The notes: generated by a model not told the origin, from the letters alone. A stretch of 21,780 bases of DNA from an uncultured Roseburia sp. (GCA_900753715.1 CAAEAE010000019.1:1-21780), one strand, 5' to 3'. Positions 13,579-21,780 are shown, counted from the stretch's first letter. Translations and numbers: made by a program.

Positions 13579-14784
13579 CTAAACTCCTGAACCAGCATAC
13601 TTATCCAGGTACAGCTGTGCCGTCTGCTCGTCCATAGAAAACCAACGGATCAATTTTTGTATAATTATTTCATTGGTCTTCTTCTCTTCAAGGTTATCTT
13701 CAATTAACCGTCTGATCCCCACTTCCCGTTCTTCTTCTCTTCCTTCTTCTCTTCCTTCTGCTTTACCCTCATTAAAAAAGTCCTCTCTTATTTCCCGTAA
13801 TGCCTGACACATATTGTACTCCTCCTGATCTCCGTTCTGACTTTTATATGTTTCTCTGTTTTCTTCAAAAAAGCTACGACCCGTCATGGTTGCAATCGCC
13901 TCCCAGGTTTCTTTGGATAAATGTGCATATCGTTCATCCTTCTCCAGACTAAGAAATTTCCTCTTATCCTTCCGGTAATTCATCGCCCGAAGCAGTTCCC
14001 GCAATTCGGTATGAAAGCACTCAAATTCTTCCTGCTCATTCACACAGAATAAATTCGTCGGGTAATCTGCAAAATATTCCTTTAGTGGATCCTTCTCTGC
14101 ACGAAACTCCATCATATCCAACAGCGTTCTGGGACCATCCCATGTTTCTGTTCCACTATAGAGGCAGATCGTATACACCGGATGCAGCCGGTCTGTTTTC
14201 AAAATTCCTGACATATACTCTGCATAAGTAACCGGAATAGCAAGCGTATCATACTGTCCTGAGCTTTCCACCTGCTTCCACAAAGCACTCACCTGTTGTC
14301 TGTGCTCCTTCATCTGACGATTATATTCTGCTGCATCATATCCCATAATCCTAACCGGCATTCCATAATTAATATAACTCTGGTTTTCAACAGCAAGCAC
14401 CTGCAAGACGGTTCCGGAACGTAACTGCATCTTAACATCTCTCATTAACTTCGCTTTTGTGTCTCGTCTTCTTCCCGGCCGAGGTCTGCTCTTCTCAATC
14501 TGAATTTCTGTTCCAACGGCATCAGAAACGGTTGCCTGATCGAGAGTCCTATCCACAGAGCACTGAAACTGTTCCTCATTCCCGCCTTTCTTCCCCTTCA
14601 CAGCAGCCAGGGGCTTTTCAGATGTAATGGTGTCATCCTGATCCACCACATATCCTTCCGAGGCTTCTGTCAGTTCACTGGCACAGATTACGGGCTTCCC
14701 ATGAAAGAAGCAGCCATTAAATAAATCTGCAAAGTACTGCTTATTCTGCAGATACTCCTGCATACATGTATCATATTTCCCCAT
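13579..14784 (-). CDS. Rpn family recombination-promoting nuclease / putative transposase (PD-(D/E)XK)
   Basis: Protein of 401 aa matching the Rpn/YhgA-like family (Transposase_31-type), DNA endonucleases linked to RecA-independent recombination. The recognisable core is RDVKMQLRSGTVLQVLAVENQSYINYGMP, quoted here in outline: the VENQS segment (about residues 147-151 of the chosen protein) corresponds to the E-x-Q part of the PD-(D/E)XK site, followed by PVRIMGYDAAEYNRQ. DLFNG near residue 20 is the usual N-terminal signature (ADLFNG). The C-terminus has a Glu/Arg-rich stretch (GKAEGREEGREEEREVGIRR) and a short helical tail. ATG 14784 is chosen for its AAGGAG about 7 nt upstream. A fragment of a second Rpn gene lies directly upstream, and the structured element and a terminator lie downstream. 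Confidence 0.85.
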   Translation of the reverse strand: MGKYDTCMQEYLQNKQYFADLFNGCFFHGKPVICASELTEASEGYVVDQDDTITSEKPLAAVKGKKGGNEEQFQCSVDRTLDQATVSDAVGTEIQIEKSRPRPGRRRDTKAKLMRDVKMQLRSGTVLQVLAVENQSYINYGMPVRIMGYDAAEYNRQMKEHRQQVSALWKQVESSGQYDTLAIPVTYAEYMSGILKTDRLHPVYTICLYSGTETWDGPRTLLDMMEFRAEKDPLKEYFADYPTNLFCVNEQEEFECFHTELRELLRAMNYRKDKRKFLSLEKDERYAHLSKETWEAIATMTGRSFFEENRETYKSQNGDQEEYNMCQALREIREDFFNEGKAEGREEGREEEREVGIRRLIEDNLEEKKTNEIIIQKLIRWFSMDEQTAQLYLDKYAGSGV

Positions 14785-14813
14785 AAAATTTCTCCTTCTC
14801 GTTCTCTGAGTCT

Positions 14814-14876
14814 GCATACTTATCCAAATACAGCTGTGCTGTTCGTCCTGCTTTCCTGCTCATTCACGCAAAATAA
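14814..14876 (-). pseudogene. Decayed fragment of a second Rpn-family gene
   Basis: Two pieces of the neighbouring intact Rpn gene recur here in fused form. Bases 14814-14839 match the intact gene's 3' end (13595-13620) at 24 of 26 positions, encoding the tail QLYLDKYA. Bases 14853-14876 match 14029-14052 at 22 of 24, encoding LFCVNEQE. In the intact gene these segments are over 400 bp apart, so the remnant carries a large internal deletion, and the two pieces are now in different frames. It ends about 30 nt before the intact gene's start, as expected for former tandem copies. Confidence 0.8.
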
Positions 14877-15390
14877 AAGACAACGTGACTATCCAAGTAT
14901 AAAAGCATAAACTCATAAATTGTAAAAACGTGATATCTGCACGAAATAAGTGCCTGTCATTGAATTAGAAATATAGATTACTGACCTGATAGCAATTTCT
15001 ATTCTGTTTTCCATTGATTTGTAAAACAATCATAACAGAGCTTTTAGTAAATTTCAATAGATTTTCTTGTTTTTTCATGATTTTTTCAAGATATTTCCTT
15101 TATATTCCGTCATAATTTACAAAAAATTAATCCGATATCCAGTAAGCTTCTTTGTTTGTCTGTTCTGTGCACAGATGCTATACTCTTCTTATACGGGATA
15201 TCGGGATATCCATTCCCAATCGACTTTGCCGATGGGATTTTGCATTACCAAATCAAATTCTCAGATCTAGGCAGCAATGCTTCGACCTGTACTAGATAGT
15301 TACCTGATTACAGCTTTTATCGGAAATTCTGTCTATCACAGATACATGATGGATATCATATATACACATAATATATAAGGTAATCGACCT
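14877..15390. other. Gene-poor intergenic stretch
   Basis: About 510 AT-rich bases with no credible ORF on either strand: a 67-codon plus-strand frame at 15067-15270 has no RBS or recognisable protein. Visible structure is a perfect inverted repeat GGATATC-GG-GATATCC at 15196-15211, preceded at 15133-15140 by a further GATATC, and a weak hairpin CCCAATCG/CGATGGG near 15214-15236. AAGG lies about 10 nt before the ATG at 15391. No clear -35/-10 pair could be assigned, although the glycosyltransferase start requires a promoter here or further left. Confidence 0.6.
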
Positions 15391-16386
15391 ATGAAAATTT
15401 TAATGTTAGAATGGAAAAGTTTTGGAAACGAAGACATCATCTCTGCTTTTAAGGAGCTTGGACATGATGTAAAAGCCATTCCCTTTTCCAAGGATGAACT
15501 TCATCACGATGATACCGAAGAGACAAAGCTGATTCACGAAATGTCTAGCTACTGTCCCGACTTCGTATTTTCATTCAATTATTTTCCCATTGTGTCTCTG
15601 GCATGTAAAAAGGCCGGGATGCGCTATGTATCATGGGTTTATGACAGTCCCTATGTTCTGCTGTATTCCTATACCATCATCAATCCCTGCAACTATGTTT
15701 TTGTATTTGACAAAGAACTTTATCTGGAATTTCACAAAGCCGGAATCCAGACCATATATTATCTGCCACTTGCTGCGAACACTGATCGTCTGCAGGCAAT
15801 GGATACTGCCCCGCAGCTGAAGGATTTCTACAACAGTAAATGGAAGAATCAGGCCCAGATCGCTTTTGTGGGTGCCCTTTATACAGAAAAGCACCAGTTT
15901 TACCAGCGGCTTCATGACATCACGCCCTACACCAAAGGCTATCTGGAAGGCATCATGGCCGCCCAGCGGCAGATCTATGGTTATAACTTCATTCAGGAAC
16001 TTCTGCCTCCTCCCATCATTGAGGATCTGCAGAAATCCCTTCCCATGCAGCCGGATCCTACCAGCGTTGAGAGTGTGGAATACCTTTATGCGCAATATGT
16101 GATTAACCGCCAAATTACGGCTATCGAGCGCACCGACCTTTTAGCTGCCATTGGGGAACAGCATCCCCTGGATCTGTACACCCCGGATCAAACCTTTACT
16201 TTTCCCGGGTGTATTAATCATGGACCTGTGGATTATTACGACATGGCTCCCTATGTGTTTAAAAATGCGAAAATCAATCTGAACATTACTTTGCGCAGTA
16301 TTAAAAGCGGTATTCTTTTGGATCGTTTACGAACACGAAACATTACGAAGCTTAATTACTCCTTATTCCCATTAGCAATCTCATGA
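15391..16386 (+). pseudogene. CgeB/DUF3880-type glycosyltransferase, 3' end lost
   Basis: The N-terminal half matches the DUF3880 family (MKILMLEWKSFGNEDIISAF, FVFSFNYFPIVS, RYVSWVYDSP, YLPLAANTDRL), and the C-terminal half resembles the GT4-like domain of CgeB proteins (ITAIERTDLLAAIGE, FPGCINHGPVDYYDMAPYVF). The family then has a motif read as INLNITLRSIKSGIPLR followed by a glycine-rich FDILGAGGF-like segment. Here the match ends at SGI (about base 16314) and is replaced by an unrelated 23-residue tail before a stop at 16384-16386. Roughly 80-100 residues, including the sugar-nucleotide binding segment, are missing, so the enzyme is probably inactive. Base composition appears richer in GC than the convergent rfb genes, supporting a recombination junction. 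Family members glycosylate flagellin, S-layer or other surface polymers. Confidence 0.8.
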
Positions 16387-17457
16387 TTTATTGTAATTTT
16401 GCATCATATGGTTAATCTGCGCATGCATTATAGTTCTCATATCCTGCCTGTTCATCCAACCTACATACCATTCCACGGTATTATCTATCATTTCTTTTCC
16501 AGGCCAGAATGGTCGCCATCCAAATGCTTGCTTTAATCGTGAACAATCTAAACGAAGATAGGAAGCTTCGTGTGGTCCACCATCATATCTATTTAGCCAT
16601 TCTATATACTTTCCTGTCTTTTCATTCCACTTGTTGCAAAAAAGATCTGCAATTTCTCCTGTTTTCAGACATGAATTCTCATCAGGTCCAACATTATAGC
16701 TTCCAGCTACATTCCGGTCTTTATACTGCTTCTGGGCTACTAAAAGATATGTCATAACCGGCTCCAAAACATGTTGGTAAGGTCTCACCGAATACGGATT
16801 TCTAATGATAATATCTTTTTCCTGCATAGCAGCTTTAACGCAATCCGGGATGATACGGTCTTGAGCAAAATCACCACCACCAACCACATTACCTGCCCGC
16901 ATAGTAGAAACAGCGATATCTCTATCATAAAAAAAAGAATTCTTATAACTATCTGTCACAAGTTCCGAGCAAGACTTTGAATTAGAATATGGATCATATC
17001 CATTTAGTTCCTCATTTTCCCGATATCCCCATTCCCATTCCTTATTTTTATACACTTTATCAGTGGTGACATTGATAAACGAACGAACTGAATCTGTCAT
17101 TCGCACACATTCCAGTATATTAACTGTGCCCATGACATTCACATCATACGTATATACCGGTTTTTTATAGGACTCTCTCACAATAGGCTGTGCCGCCATA
17201 TGTATCACAATTTCAGGCTGCATCGCCTGCATACATTTCATTAGACTATCCAGATCACGAATATCTCCTATTATTGAAGTCATTCTTTCCTTTAAAGAAA
17301 GAATATTAAAAAGTGCCGGATCCGTTGGTGGATTTAATGAATATCCGGTTACGTCTGCTCCCAACATAGTAAGCACCTCACACAACCAGCTTCCTTTGAA
17401 TCCCGTATGCCCGGTAACAAAAACCTTTTTCCCTTTATAAAAACCAAAATCTGTCAT
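16381..17457 (-). CDS. rfbG: CDP-glucose 4,6-dehydratase
   Basis: Short-chain dehydrogenase/reductase enzyme of 358 aa converting CDP-D-glucose to CDP-4-keto-6-deoxy-D-glucose in the cytoplasm, the second step towards CDP-3,6-dideoxyhexoses. The NAD-binding TGHTGFKGSW lies at 15-24, the INVTTDKVY active-site segment around 129-136, and the catalytic Y157-xxx-K161 in YSNSKSCSE. Length and the GFKGSW variant are diagnostic of the RfbG group rather than dTDP-glucose dehydratase. The start at ATG 17457 uses a GGAG lying inside the end of rfbH, 4 nt away, so the two are coupled. Its stop is convergent with and overlaps the broken glycosyltransferase frame by 6 bases. No further pathway gene follows before the junction. 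Confidence 0.92.
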   Translation of the reverse strand: MTDFGFYKGKKVFVTGHTGFKGSWLCEVLTMLGADVTGYSLNPPTDPALFNILSLKERMTSIIGDIRDLDSLMKCMQAMQPEIVIHMAAQPIVRESYKKPVYTYDVNVMGTVNILECVRMTDSVRSFINVTTDKVYKNKEWEWGYRENEELNGYDPYSNSKSCSELVTDSYKNSFFYDRDIAVSTMRAGNVVGGGDFAQDRIIPDCVKAAMQEKDIIIRNPYSVRPYQHVLEPVMTYLLVAQKQYKDRNVAGSYNVGPDENSCLKTGEIADLFCNKWNEKTGKYIEWLNRYDGGPHEASYLRLDCSRLKQAFGWRPFWPGKEMIDNTVEWYVGWMNRQDMRTIMHAQINHMMQNYNKS

Positions 17458-17461
17458 ATCA

Positions 17462-18820
17462 TTAACTCCGTTGCACTACCGCTTCCCGAATCACTCTTAT
17501 CATATATTCCATCATTTCATCTGTCATTCCCGGATAGACTCCTACCCAAAATGTATCCTGCATAATACGTTCTGTATTTTGCAGAGACCCTACAACCCGA
17601 TATCCTTCCTTTTCCTTTCTCATTTCATCAAAACATGGGTGCTTAATCAAATTTCCGGCAAACAGCATCCGTGTCTGTACTCCATGTGATTCTATGTAGG
17701 ATATCACCTTTTTTCTCTCCGTTTCTTTCCTACAGGTCATCGCAAAGCCAAACCAGCTTGGATTTGAACCTTCCTGTGCCACTGGTAATATCAGTTTGTC
17801 CTGAACCTCTTGTAATCCATGATATAATTTCAAAAAATTCTTTCGTCTTTTTTCTACAAAAGATGGAAACTTCTCTAATTGTGCACATCCTATCGCTGCC
17901 TGCATATCTGTTGCTTTCAAATTATATCCGAAATGTGAATATACATACTTATGATCATACCCCAATGGTAATTCACCATACTGCCCATCGAATCGATGCC
18001 CACACAAATTATCGTATCCTGATGGACATATACAGTCTCTTCCCCAATCCCGAAGTGATCGAATAATACGATGCAATAATGGGTTGTCTGTATATACTGC
18101 TCCACCTTCCCCCATAGTCATATGATGCGGTGGATAAAAACTGGAAGTTCCAATATCCCCAAAGGTACCCGTCAGACGCGTCTCACCCTCCATTGTATAT
18201 TCCGATCCTAGCGCATCACAATTATCCTCAATCAACCATAAGTTATATTGTTTGCAAAACTTACTGACTTCTTTTAAATCAAAAGGGTTCCCCAAAGTAT
18301 GTGCTATCATAACCGCCTTGGTTTTTGATGAAAGAGCTTTCTCCAGCATCGTTATTTCAATGTTATACTGTGGAATCGTAACATCAACGAAAACCGGTAC
18401 TGCACCATATTGTATGATTGGCGCTACTGTAGTAGGAAAACCGGCTGCAACTGTAATCACTTCATCGCCCCGTTGTATCTGTCTTTCTTCAAGCAATGGT
18501 GAGGTCAATGCCATAAAGGCTAATAAATTGGCCGAAGATCCGGAATTAACCAATGAACAATACCGAACCCCCAGATACTTTGCAAATTCTTCTTCAAATT
18601 GCACTGTATATCTCCCTGCTGTAAGCCAGAATTCCAATGCTGAATCAACCAGATTACACATTTCTTTGCTATCATATACGCGTGAAGCATACGGGATTCG
18701 ATCTCCTGGAGTATAGAATATTTTTCCCCGATATTTCTCACAATATTCTTTCACTCGAATCAGAATATCCTCTTTTGCTTCCTCTTCCGTTTTTTTATCA
18801 TAAAAACCCGTTTCTTTCAT
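17462..18820 (-). CDS. rfbH: CDP-4-keto-6-deoxyglucose 3-dehydrase (E1)
   Basis: PMP/iron-sulfur dehydrase of the DegT/DnrJ/EryC1 fold, 452 aa, removing the C3 hydroxyl of CDP-4-keto-6-deoxyglucose with electrons from an E3 reductase. The usual PLP lysine is replaced by histidine in SFYPPHHMTMGEGG (His232/233), the hallmark of E1. Iron-sulfur ligands are visible as Cys263-x-Cys265-x7-Cys273, with Cys201 in DNCDALGS as the probable fourth; E1 of Yersinia has the same C-x1-C-x7-C arrangement. The phosphate-binding NSGSSANLL lies at 92-100. The start has only a weak RBS (AGAAAG). It is between rfbF and rfbG. No E3-type flavin/ferredoxin reductase gene is visible nearby. Confidence 0.92.
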   Translation of the reverse strand: MKETGFYDKKTEEEAKEDILIRVKEYCEKYRGKIFYTPGDRIPYASRVYDSKEMCNLVDSALEFWLTAGRYTVQFEEEFAKYLGVRYCSLVNSGSSANLLAFMALTSPLLEERQIQRGDEVITVAAGFPTTVAPIIQYGAVPVFVDVTIPQYNIEITMLEKALSSKTKAVMIAHTLGNPFDLKEVSKFCKQYNLWLIEDNCDALGSEYTMEGETRLTGTFGDIGTSSFYPPHHMTMGEGGAVYTDNPLLHRIIRSLRDWGRDCICPSGYDNLCGHRFDGQYGELPLGYDHKYVYSHFGYNLKATDMQAAIGCAQLEKFPSFVEKRRKNFLKLYHGLQEVQDKLILPVAQEGSNPSWFGFAMTCRKETERKKVISYIESHGVQTRMLFAGNLIKHPCFDEMRKEKEGYRVVGSLQNTERIMQDTFWVGVYPGMTDEMMEYMIRVIREAVVQRS

Positions 18821-18861
18821 AGCTTTCTTTTATAAACCTCTTCCTGTCAATAATTTCTGTT

Positions 18862-19638
18862 TTATTTCCACATTTTCCAGGGAGCCCGTCCATTACTCCA
18901 TAATTCTTCCAACATTTTCTTTTCACATTGGTTATCCATACACTGCCAAAATCCTGTATGCTGATATGACATTAATTCTCCCTTATCTGCCAGTATTCCT
19001 AACACATCTCTTTCAAAAGCCGTATCGTCTCCTGCTATGTAATCCAACACCTCAGGTTCCAGCACCATATATCCGGCATTAATTGGTGAATCATCATGTG
19101 CACTCTTCTCACGGAATGCCCTGACCGAACTGTCTACCCCAATATCCAAAACACCTTTTTCCTGTGTCATACGTACCGAAGTTAAGGTTGCCATCTTCCC
19201 ATGCTGTTGATGAAATTTTAATACTTCATCAATATTTACATCGCAGACCCCATCACCATAAGTCATCATAAATGTTTGATTTCCAATATACTTTTGTACA
19301 CGCTTCAATCTTCCACCGGTCATTGTGTTTAATCCAGTGTCCACTACCGTAACCTTCCATGGCTCTGTATGCCGATCATGTATAATAATGTCATTTCCAT
19401 TCGTAAGATCAAACGTAATATCAGAAGTATGCAGAAAATAATCTGCAAACCACTCTTTGATAATGTGCTGTTTATATCCTGCACATATAACAAACTCATT
19501 AAAACCATAATAGGAATATTCTTTCATGATATGCCACAGAATTGGCATTCCACCGATCTCGATCATCGGCTTGGGACGATATCCCGTTTCTTCAGATATA
19601 CGGGTTCCCATACCTCCAGCTAATAACACTACCTTCAT
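18862..19638 (-). CDS. rfbF: Glucose-1-phosphate cytidylyltransferase
   Basis: Nucleotidyltransferase of 258 aa forming CDP-glucose from CTP and glucose-1-phosphate, the first committed step of the pathway. The N-terminal signature LLAGGMGTRISEET (5-18) followed by RPKPMIEIGG, and the metal-binding TYGDGVCDVNI near residue 125, match RfbF specifically. The length equals the usual 257-260. AAGGAGG lies 6-7 nt before ATG 19638. Order rfbF-rfbH-rfbG on the same strand supports one operon; the gap to rfbH is 41 nt. Confidence 0.94.
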   Translation of the reverse strand: MKVVLLAGGMGTRISEETGYRPKPMIEIGGMPILWHIMKEYSYYGFNEFVICAGYKQHIIKEWFADYFLHTSDITFDLTNGNDIIIHDRHTEPWKVTVVDTGLNTMTGGRLKRVQKYIGNQTFMMTYGDGVCDVNIDEVLKFHQQHGKMATLTSVRMTQEKGVLDIGVDSSVRAFREKSAHDDSPINAGYMVLEPEVLDYIAGDDTAFERDVLGILADKGELMSYQHTGFWQCMDNQCEKKMLEELWSNGRAPWKMWK

Positions 19639-19689
19639 ATGTGCCTCCTTGCAACATTTCCGTTCTCCAAGAACTTTACCTTTTAATTC

Positions 19690-21075
19690 TCATAATTTCT
19701 GTATTTGTAATAATAATTTTTTCATTTCTAATGTGATTCTATCATCATGTACTGTCATCCAGTTAGTTAGGGCATTTTCAAATTCCGGTGACAGCTCTTC
19801 ACCATTCCGAATTCCATATAGTCTTTCAAAATCTTCCAAGAATTCATTATACACAGCTAAAAGCAACTGATCCTCTACATGCAGTTTTTTGTTATAAATT
19901 ATAGGAGATAAAAAGCAATATATAAAGGCATCTCTATTATCTAAATAAACCCGACCCTTATGTTTATTCAGTGAAAATGGATCTGAAAACAGTTTTGCCA
20001 TTATCATTCCCAGAACAATTCTATCTTGAAATGTATGAATGCTATTTAAAAATCCCTGCATATCAGACAACATTAATAGTTCATATGCACTCATAATCTG
20101 TATAGTGTCCAGACCACACTTTTCAGCCATTCTTATATCATCAATACGATTATCACCAATATGTATGATGTGATCAGATTTTACGATTTTTTTGAGTTCT
20201 TGAAATAGTTCCCCGCTTTTTTTACTTTTATGTTCTTCGCAAGACACCAGTATTTGTTGATAATTACTTATACCCATTCCTCTAAGCAGCTGTATAATAA
20301 TATCCTTCATCCAGTACATATCGGATACCAGATATATCTTCTTTCCGATATCTACCGCCCATTGCAGCAATGCTGCCATATGTTTTCTCGGCTGTAATAT
20401 ACGTTTTTCCATACTTAATTCAGCTGCACAATACTTTTGCAGCCTCTCATCTTTCCAGCCGGAAGATTGTGCCATTTTATGATAAATATCACTTATATTA
20501 TAGATTCCCTGACACTGACACTCACGCTCTGCTCCTATACGATACTTTGCAAATCCACGAGGAACCATTCCCTGTACTTCCATAAGTTGAAACATATCTG
20601 CCAAAGTCAATGTAGTCCTTTGTATCAGAGTATCAAATATGTCAAACGAAATAATATCATATTTCGCAATTGTTTTTCTTATATCGGAAACACCAGTCCC
20701 CCAATACTTTATATCACTGCTTATACCTCTATCCCCAGCATAAGGAAGTTTATTTCCATGCACATCATATACATCTATTTCATTTCTATTGCAAAATTCC
20801 TGAATACGTGCAAATATAATGTTAACGATATGATCTCTGGCTACAATGATAATACTGCATTTTCTGATCGCAGCTTCCTGTATTGGATATACCTTTGTAT
20901 TAAATATATATTCATTCTCTAATTGCGGATCTAAAATCCCTTCAAAATGGAACCCTCTGACATTTTCCAGAAGAAATTTAGTTTTTTCACCCGTTCCATA
21001 AAGCATAACCTTTTTAGATCGGAGAGCGGTACATTCTTTTTCAAATTTACTGCAAAACTCTCGTTCTTCTGACAT
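19690..21075 (-). CDS. HAD-superfamily protein with N-terminal Rossmann-like domain, glycan cluster
   Basis: Protein of 461 aa. The N-terminal part (about 20-110) looks like a small nucleotide-binding fold: VMLYGTGEKTKFLLENV, GILDP, then KVYPIQEAA and IIIVAR. The middle is a complete HAD phosphohydrolase core: motif I FDIFDTL (Asp145, Asp148), motif II Ser251 in YLVSDMY, motif III Lys285/286 in SKKSGELF, and motif IV IGDNRIDD (Asp308, Asp312/313). The remaining 120 residues are helical without recognisable motifs. Such HAD proteins occur in capsule and surface-glycan loci, often fused to glycosyltransferase or polymer-tailoring domains; the substrate here is unknown. GGGGAGAG precedes the ATG. 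It follows the partial upstream gene by 15 nt and is 51 nt before rfbF, in the same operon. Confidence 0.8.
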   Translation of the reverse strand: MSEEREFCSKFEKECTALRSKKVMLYGTGEKTKFLLENVRGFHFEGILDPQLENEYIFNTKVYPIQEAAIRKCSIIIVARDHIVNIIFARIQEFCNRNEIDVYDVHGNKLPYAGDRGISSDIKYWGTGVSDIRKTIAKYDIISFDIFDTLIQRTTLTLADMFQLMEVQGMVPRGFAKYRIGAERECQCQGIYNISDIYHKMAQSSGWKDERLQKYCAAELSMEKRILQPRKHMAALLQWAVDIGKKIYLVSDMYWMKDIIIQLLRGMGISNYQQILVSCEEHKSKKSGELFQELKKIVKSDHIIHIGDNRIDDIRMAEKCGLDTIQIMSAYELLMLSDMQGFLNSIHTFQDRIVLGMIMAKLFSDPFSLNKHKGRVYLDNRDAFIYCFLSPIIYNKKLHVEDQLLLAVYNEFLEDFERLYGIRNGEELSPEFENALTNWMTVHDDRITLEMKKLLLQIQKL

Positions 21076-21090
21076 AATCTCTCCCCAGTG

Positions 21091-21780
21091 TTATATCAAA
21101 ATATCATCCGCAAAATTCAATGTTTCATTATGAAAAGAATCCTTTAATACAAATTCTTTTCTTACCTCTTCGGTCAATTTCACTTGTGGACTTCTGATCA
21201 TCTCCATAAGTGCGTCAAGCAATTGTACTGAAATTAATGGAGCCGTTTTCTCACTCCACATACTTCTATATTCCCTATAATAATCCATTGTTGCTCTATA
21301 TATACGATTTTGGGCATGAATATTTCCTATATATTCTTCCTGTATTGGCATTCCTGACCTATCAAAACCTTTCAAAGAACCATGCGGTGCCTCGAAAAAT
21401 GCCTCTAACAAAGGATAAAATACTTGAGCAAATGTTTTCATCTGGTAAAAATTCATTTCTCTGCCACAATAGGAATCCACTTCTACACTTCCTATTTCCA
21501 ATGGAAGTTTCATATAATATAATCCGTGCAATTTTCTTTTCATAATCTGCTCCAGATAATATTGCACCGTACCTCTCGCCCCAAAATCATATATACCTAT
21601 ATTACAATATTTATCAAGAGAGAATCCTTTCAGGTACTGTCTATAATTTTCCTGCTCTATAGAATTATTCACTGCTGATATAACAGCCTGCCTTGATGCA
21701 TAAAAGTAAAATGCATCCGGAAGATCCTTATTATATTGAGAACGTTCCTCTGAATACATTTTCTGAAACAAATATCCATC
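21091..21780 (-). CDS. C-terminal part of a HAD-linked glycan biosynthesis protein (partial, 5' end outside window)
   Basis: The frame is open to the window edge; reading continues upstream as DGYLFQKMYSEE, so the start lies outside. The visible 230 residues contain FYFYASRQAVISAV, NIGIYDFGARGTVQYYLEQI and KLHGLYYM. I recognise this as the region that follows the HAD core in large glycan-cluster proteins (pattern YFYASRRA, then VDFGWRGTIQ, then GLYLG). Its function is not established. The stop is 15 nt before the complete HAD gene, so two related HAD-type proteins are probably encoded in tandem. Confidence 0.65.
   Translation of the reverse strand, partial: DGYLFQKMYSEERSQYNKDLPDAFYFYASRQAVISAVNNSIEQENYRQYLKGFSLDKYCNIGIYDFGARGTVQYYLEQIMKRKLHGLYYMKLPLEIGSVEVDSYCGREMNFYQMKTFAQVFYPLLEAFFEAPHGSLKGFDRSGMPIQEEYIGNIHAQNRIYRATMDYYREYRSMWSEKTAPLISVQLLDALMEMIRSPQVKLTEEVRKEFVLKDSFHNETLNFADDILI

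Noticed and set aside
15067..15270. 67-codon plus-strand frame before the glycosyltransferase
   Set aside because: No RBS, aromatic low-complexity composition typical of translated AT-rich DNA, no recognisable motif.
16255..16343. Short minus-strand frame MFRVRKRSKR beyond rfbG
   Set aside because: Only 30 codons and 15 nt from the nearest AAGGAG; kept only as a hint in the junction finding, not as a gene.

Overview
The window looks like chromosome of a low-GC Gram-positive anaerobe of the Clostridia, most likely a gut Lachnospiraceae relative (inference). The support is AT-rich intergenic DNA, strong AGGAGG-type ribosome binding sites, a CUT1 sugar transporter without its own ATPase, a cysteine-rich IS30-type transposase, an Rpn-family nuclease gene and a CgeB/DUF3880 glycosyltransferase. 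No tRNA, rRNA or CRISPR array was seen.

Region 1 (1-10545) is a carbohydrate or polyol catabolic locus. A minus-strand operon reads, in order of transcription: lipoprotein solute-binding protein, FAD-dependent oxidoreductase, two CUT1 permeases, D-2-hydroxyacid dehydrogenase, then after a hairpin terminator/attenuator an intracellular GH43 glycosidase, a zinc polyol dehydrogenase and a glycerate 2-kinase that lacks its C-terminus. An IclR-type regulator is divergent from the operon across about 300 bp holding a promoter on each strand and a perfect 12-bp palindrome. The genes suggest uptake of a glycoside or sugar acid, intracellular hydrolysis, several redox steps and entry to glycolysis via glycerate phosphate. 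The actual substrate cannot be read from the sequence.

Region 2 (10546-15390) is an accessory, rearranged stretch: a strong hairpin terminator; a 205-aa conserved protein of unknown function with a sigma-28-like -10 box upstream; an IS30-like element whose transposase overlaps a small 82-aa ORF by ATGA, with unusually many repeats at its ends; a 161-nt element with 14-bp inverted ends that can fold into a three-way junction; an Rpn-type PD-(D/E)XK nuclease gene; a decayed fragment of a second Rpn gene; and about 510 bp with no recognisable gene.

Region 3 (15391-21780) is a glycan biosynthesis region. A plus-strand CgeB-like glycosyltransferase breaks off at a conserved motif and runs tail to tail into a minus-strand operon for CDP-linked deoxysugars (RfbF, RfbH, RfbG), preceded by a HAD-domain protein and the C-terminal part of a further glycan-cluster protein that leaves the window. 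The set would convert glucose-1-phosphate to a CDP-3,6-dideoxyhexose precursor, but the E3 reductase and final reductase/epimerase are not here, and the operon seems to have been cut where it meets the broken glycosyltransferase.

The most interesting items are the 161-nt junction-like element next to the Rpn gene, the repeat-rich IS30 element with its coupled small ORF, the two gene-breaking junctions (near 1-80 and near 16315), and the unusual redox-enzyme mix in the sugar operon.
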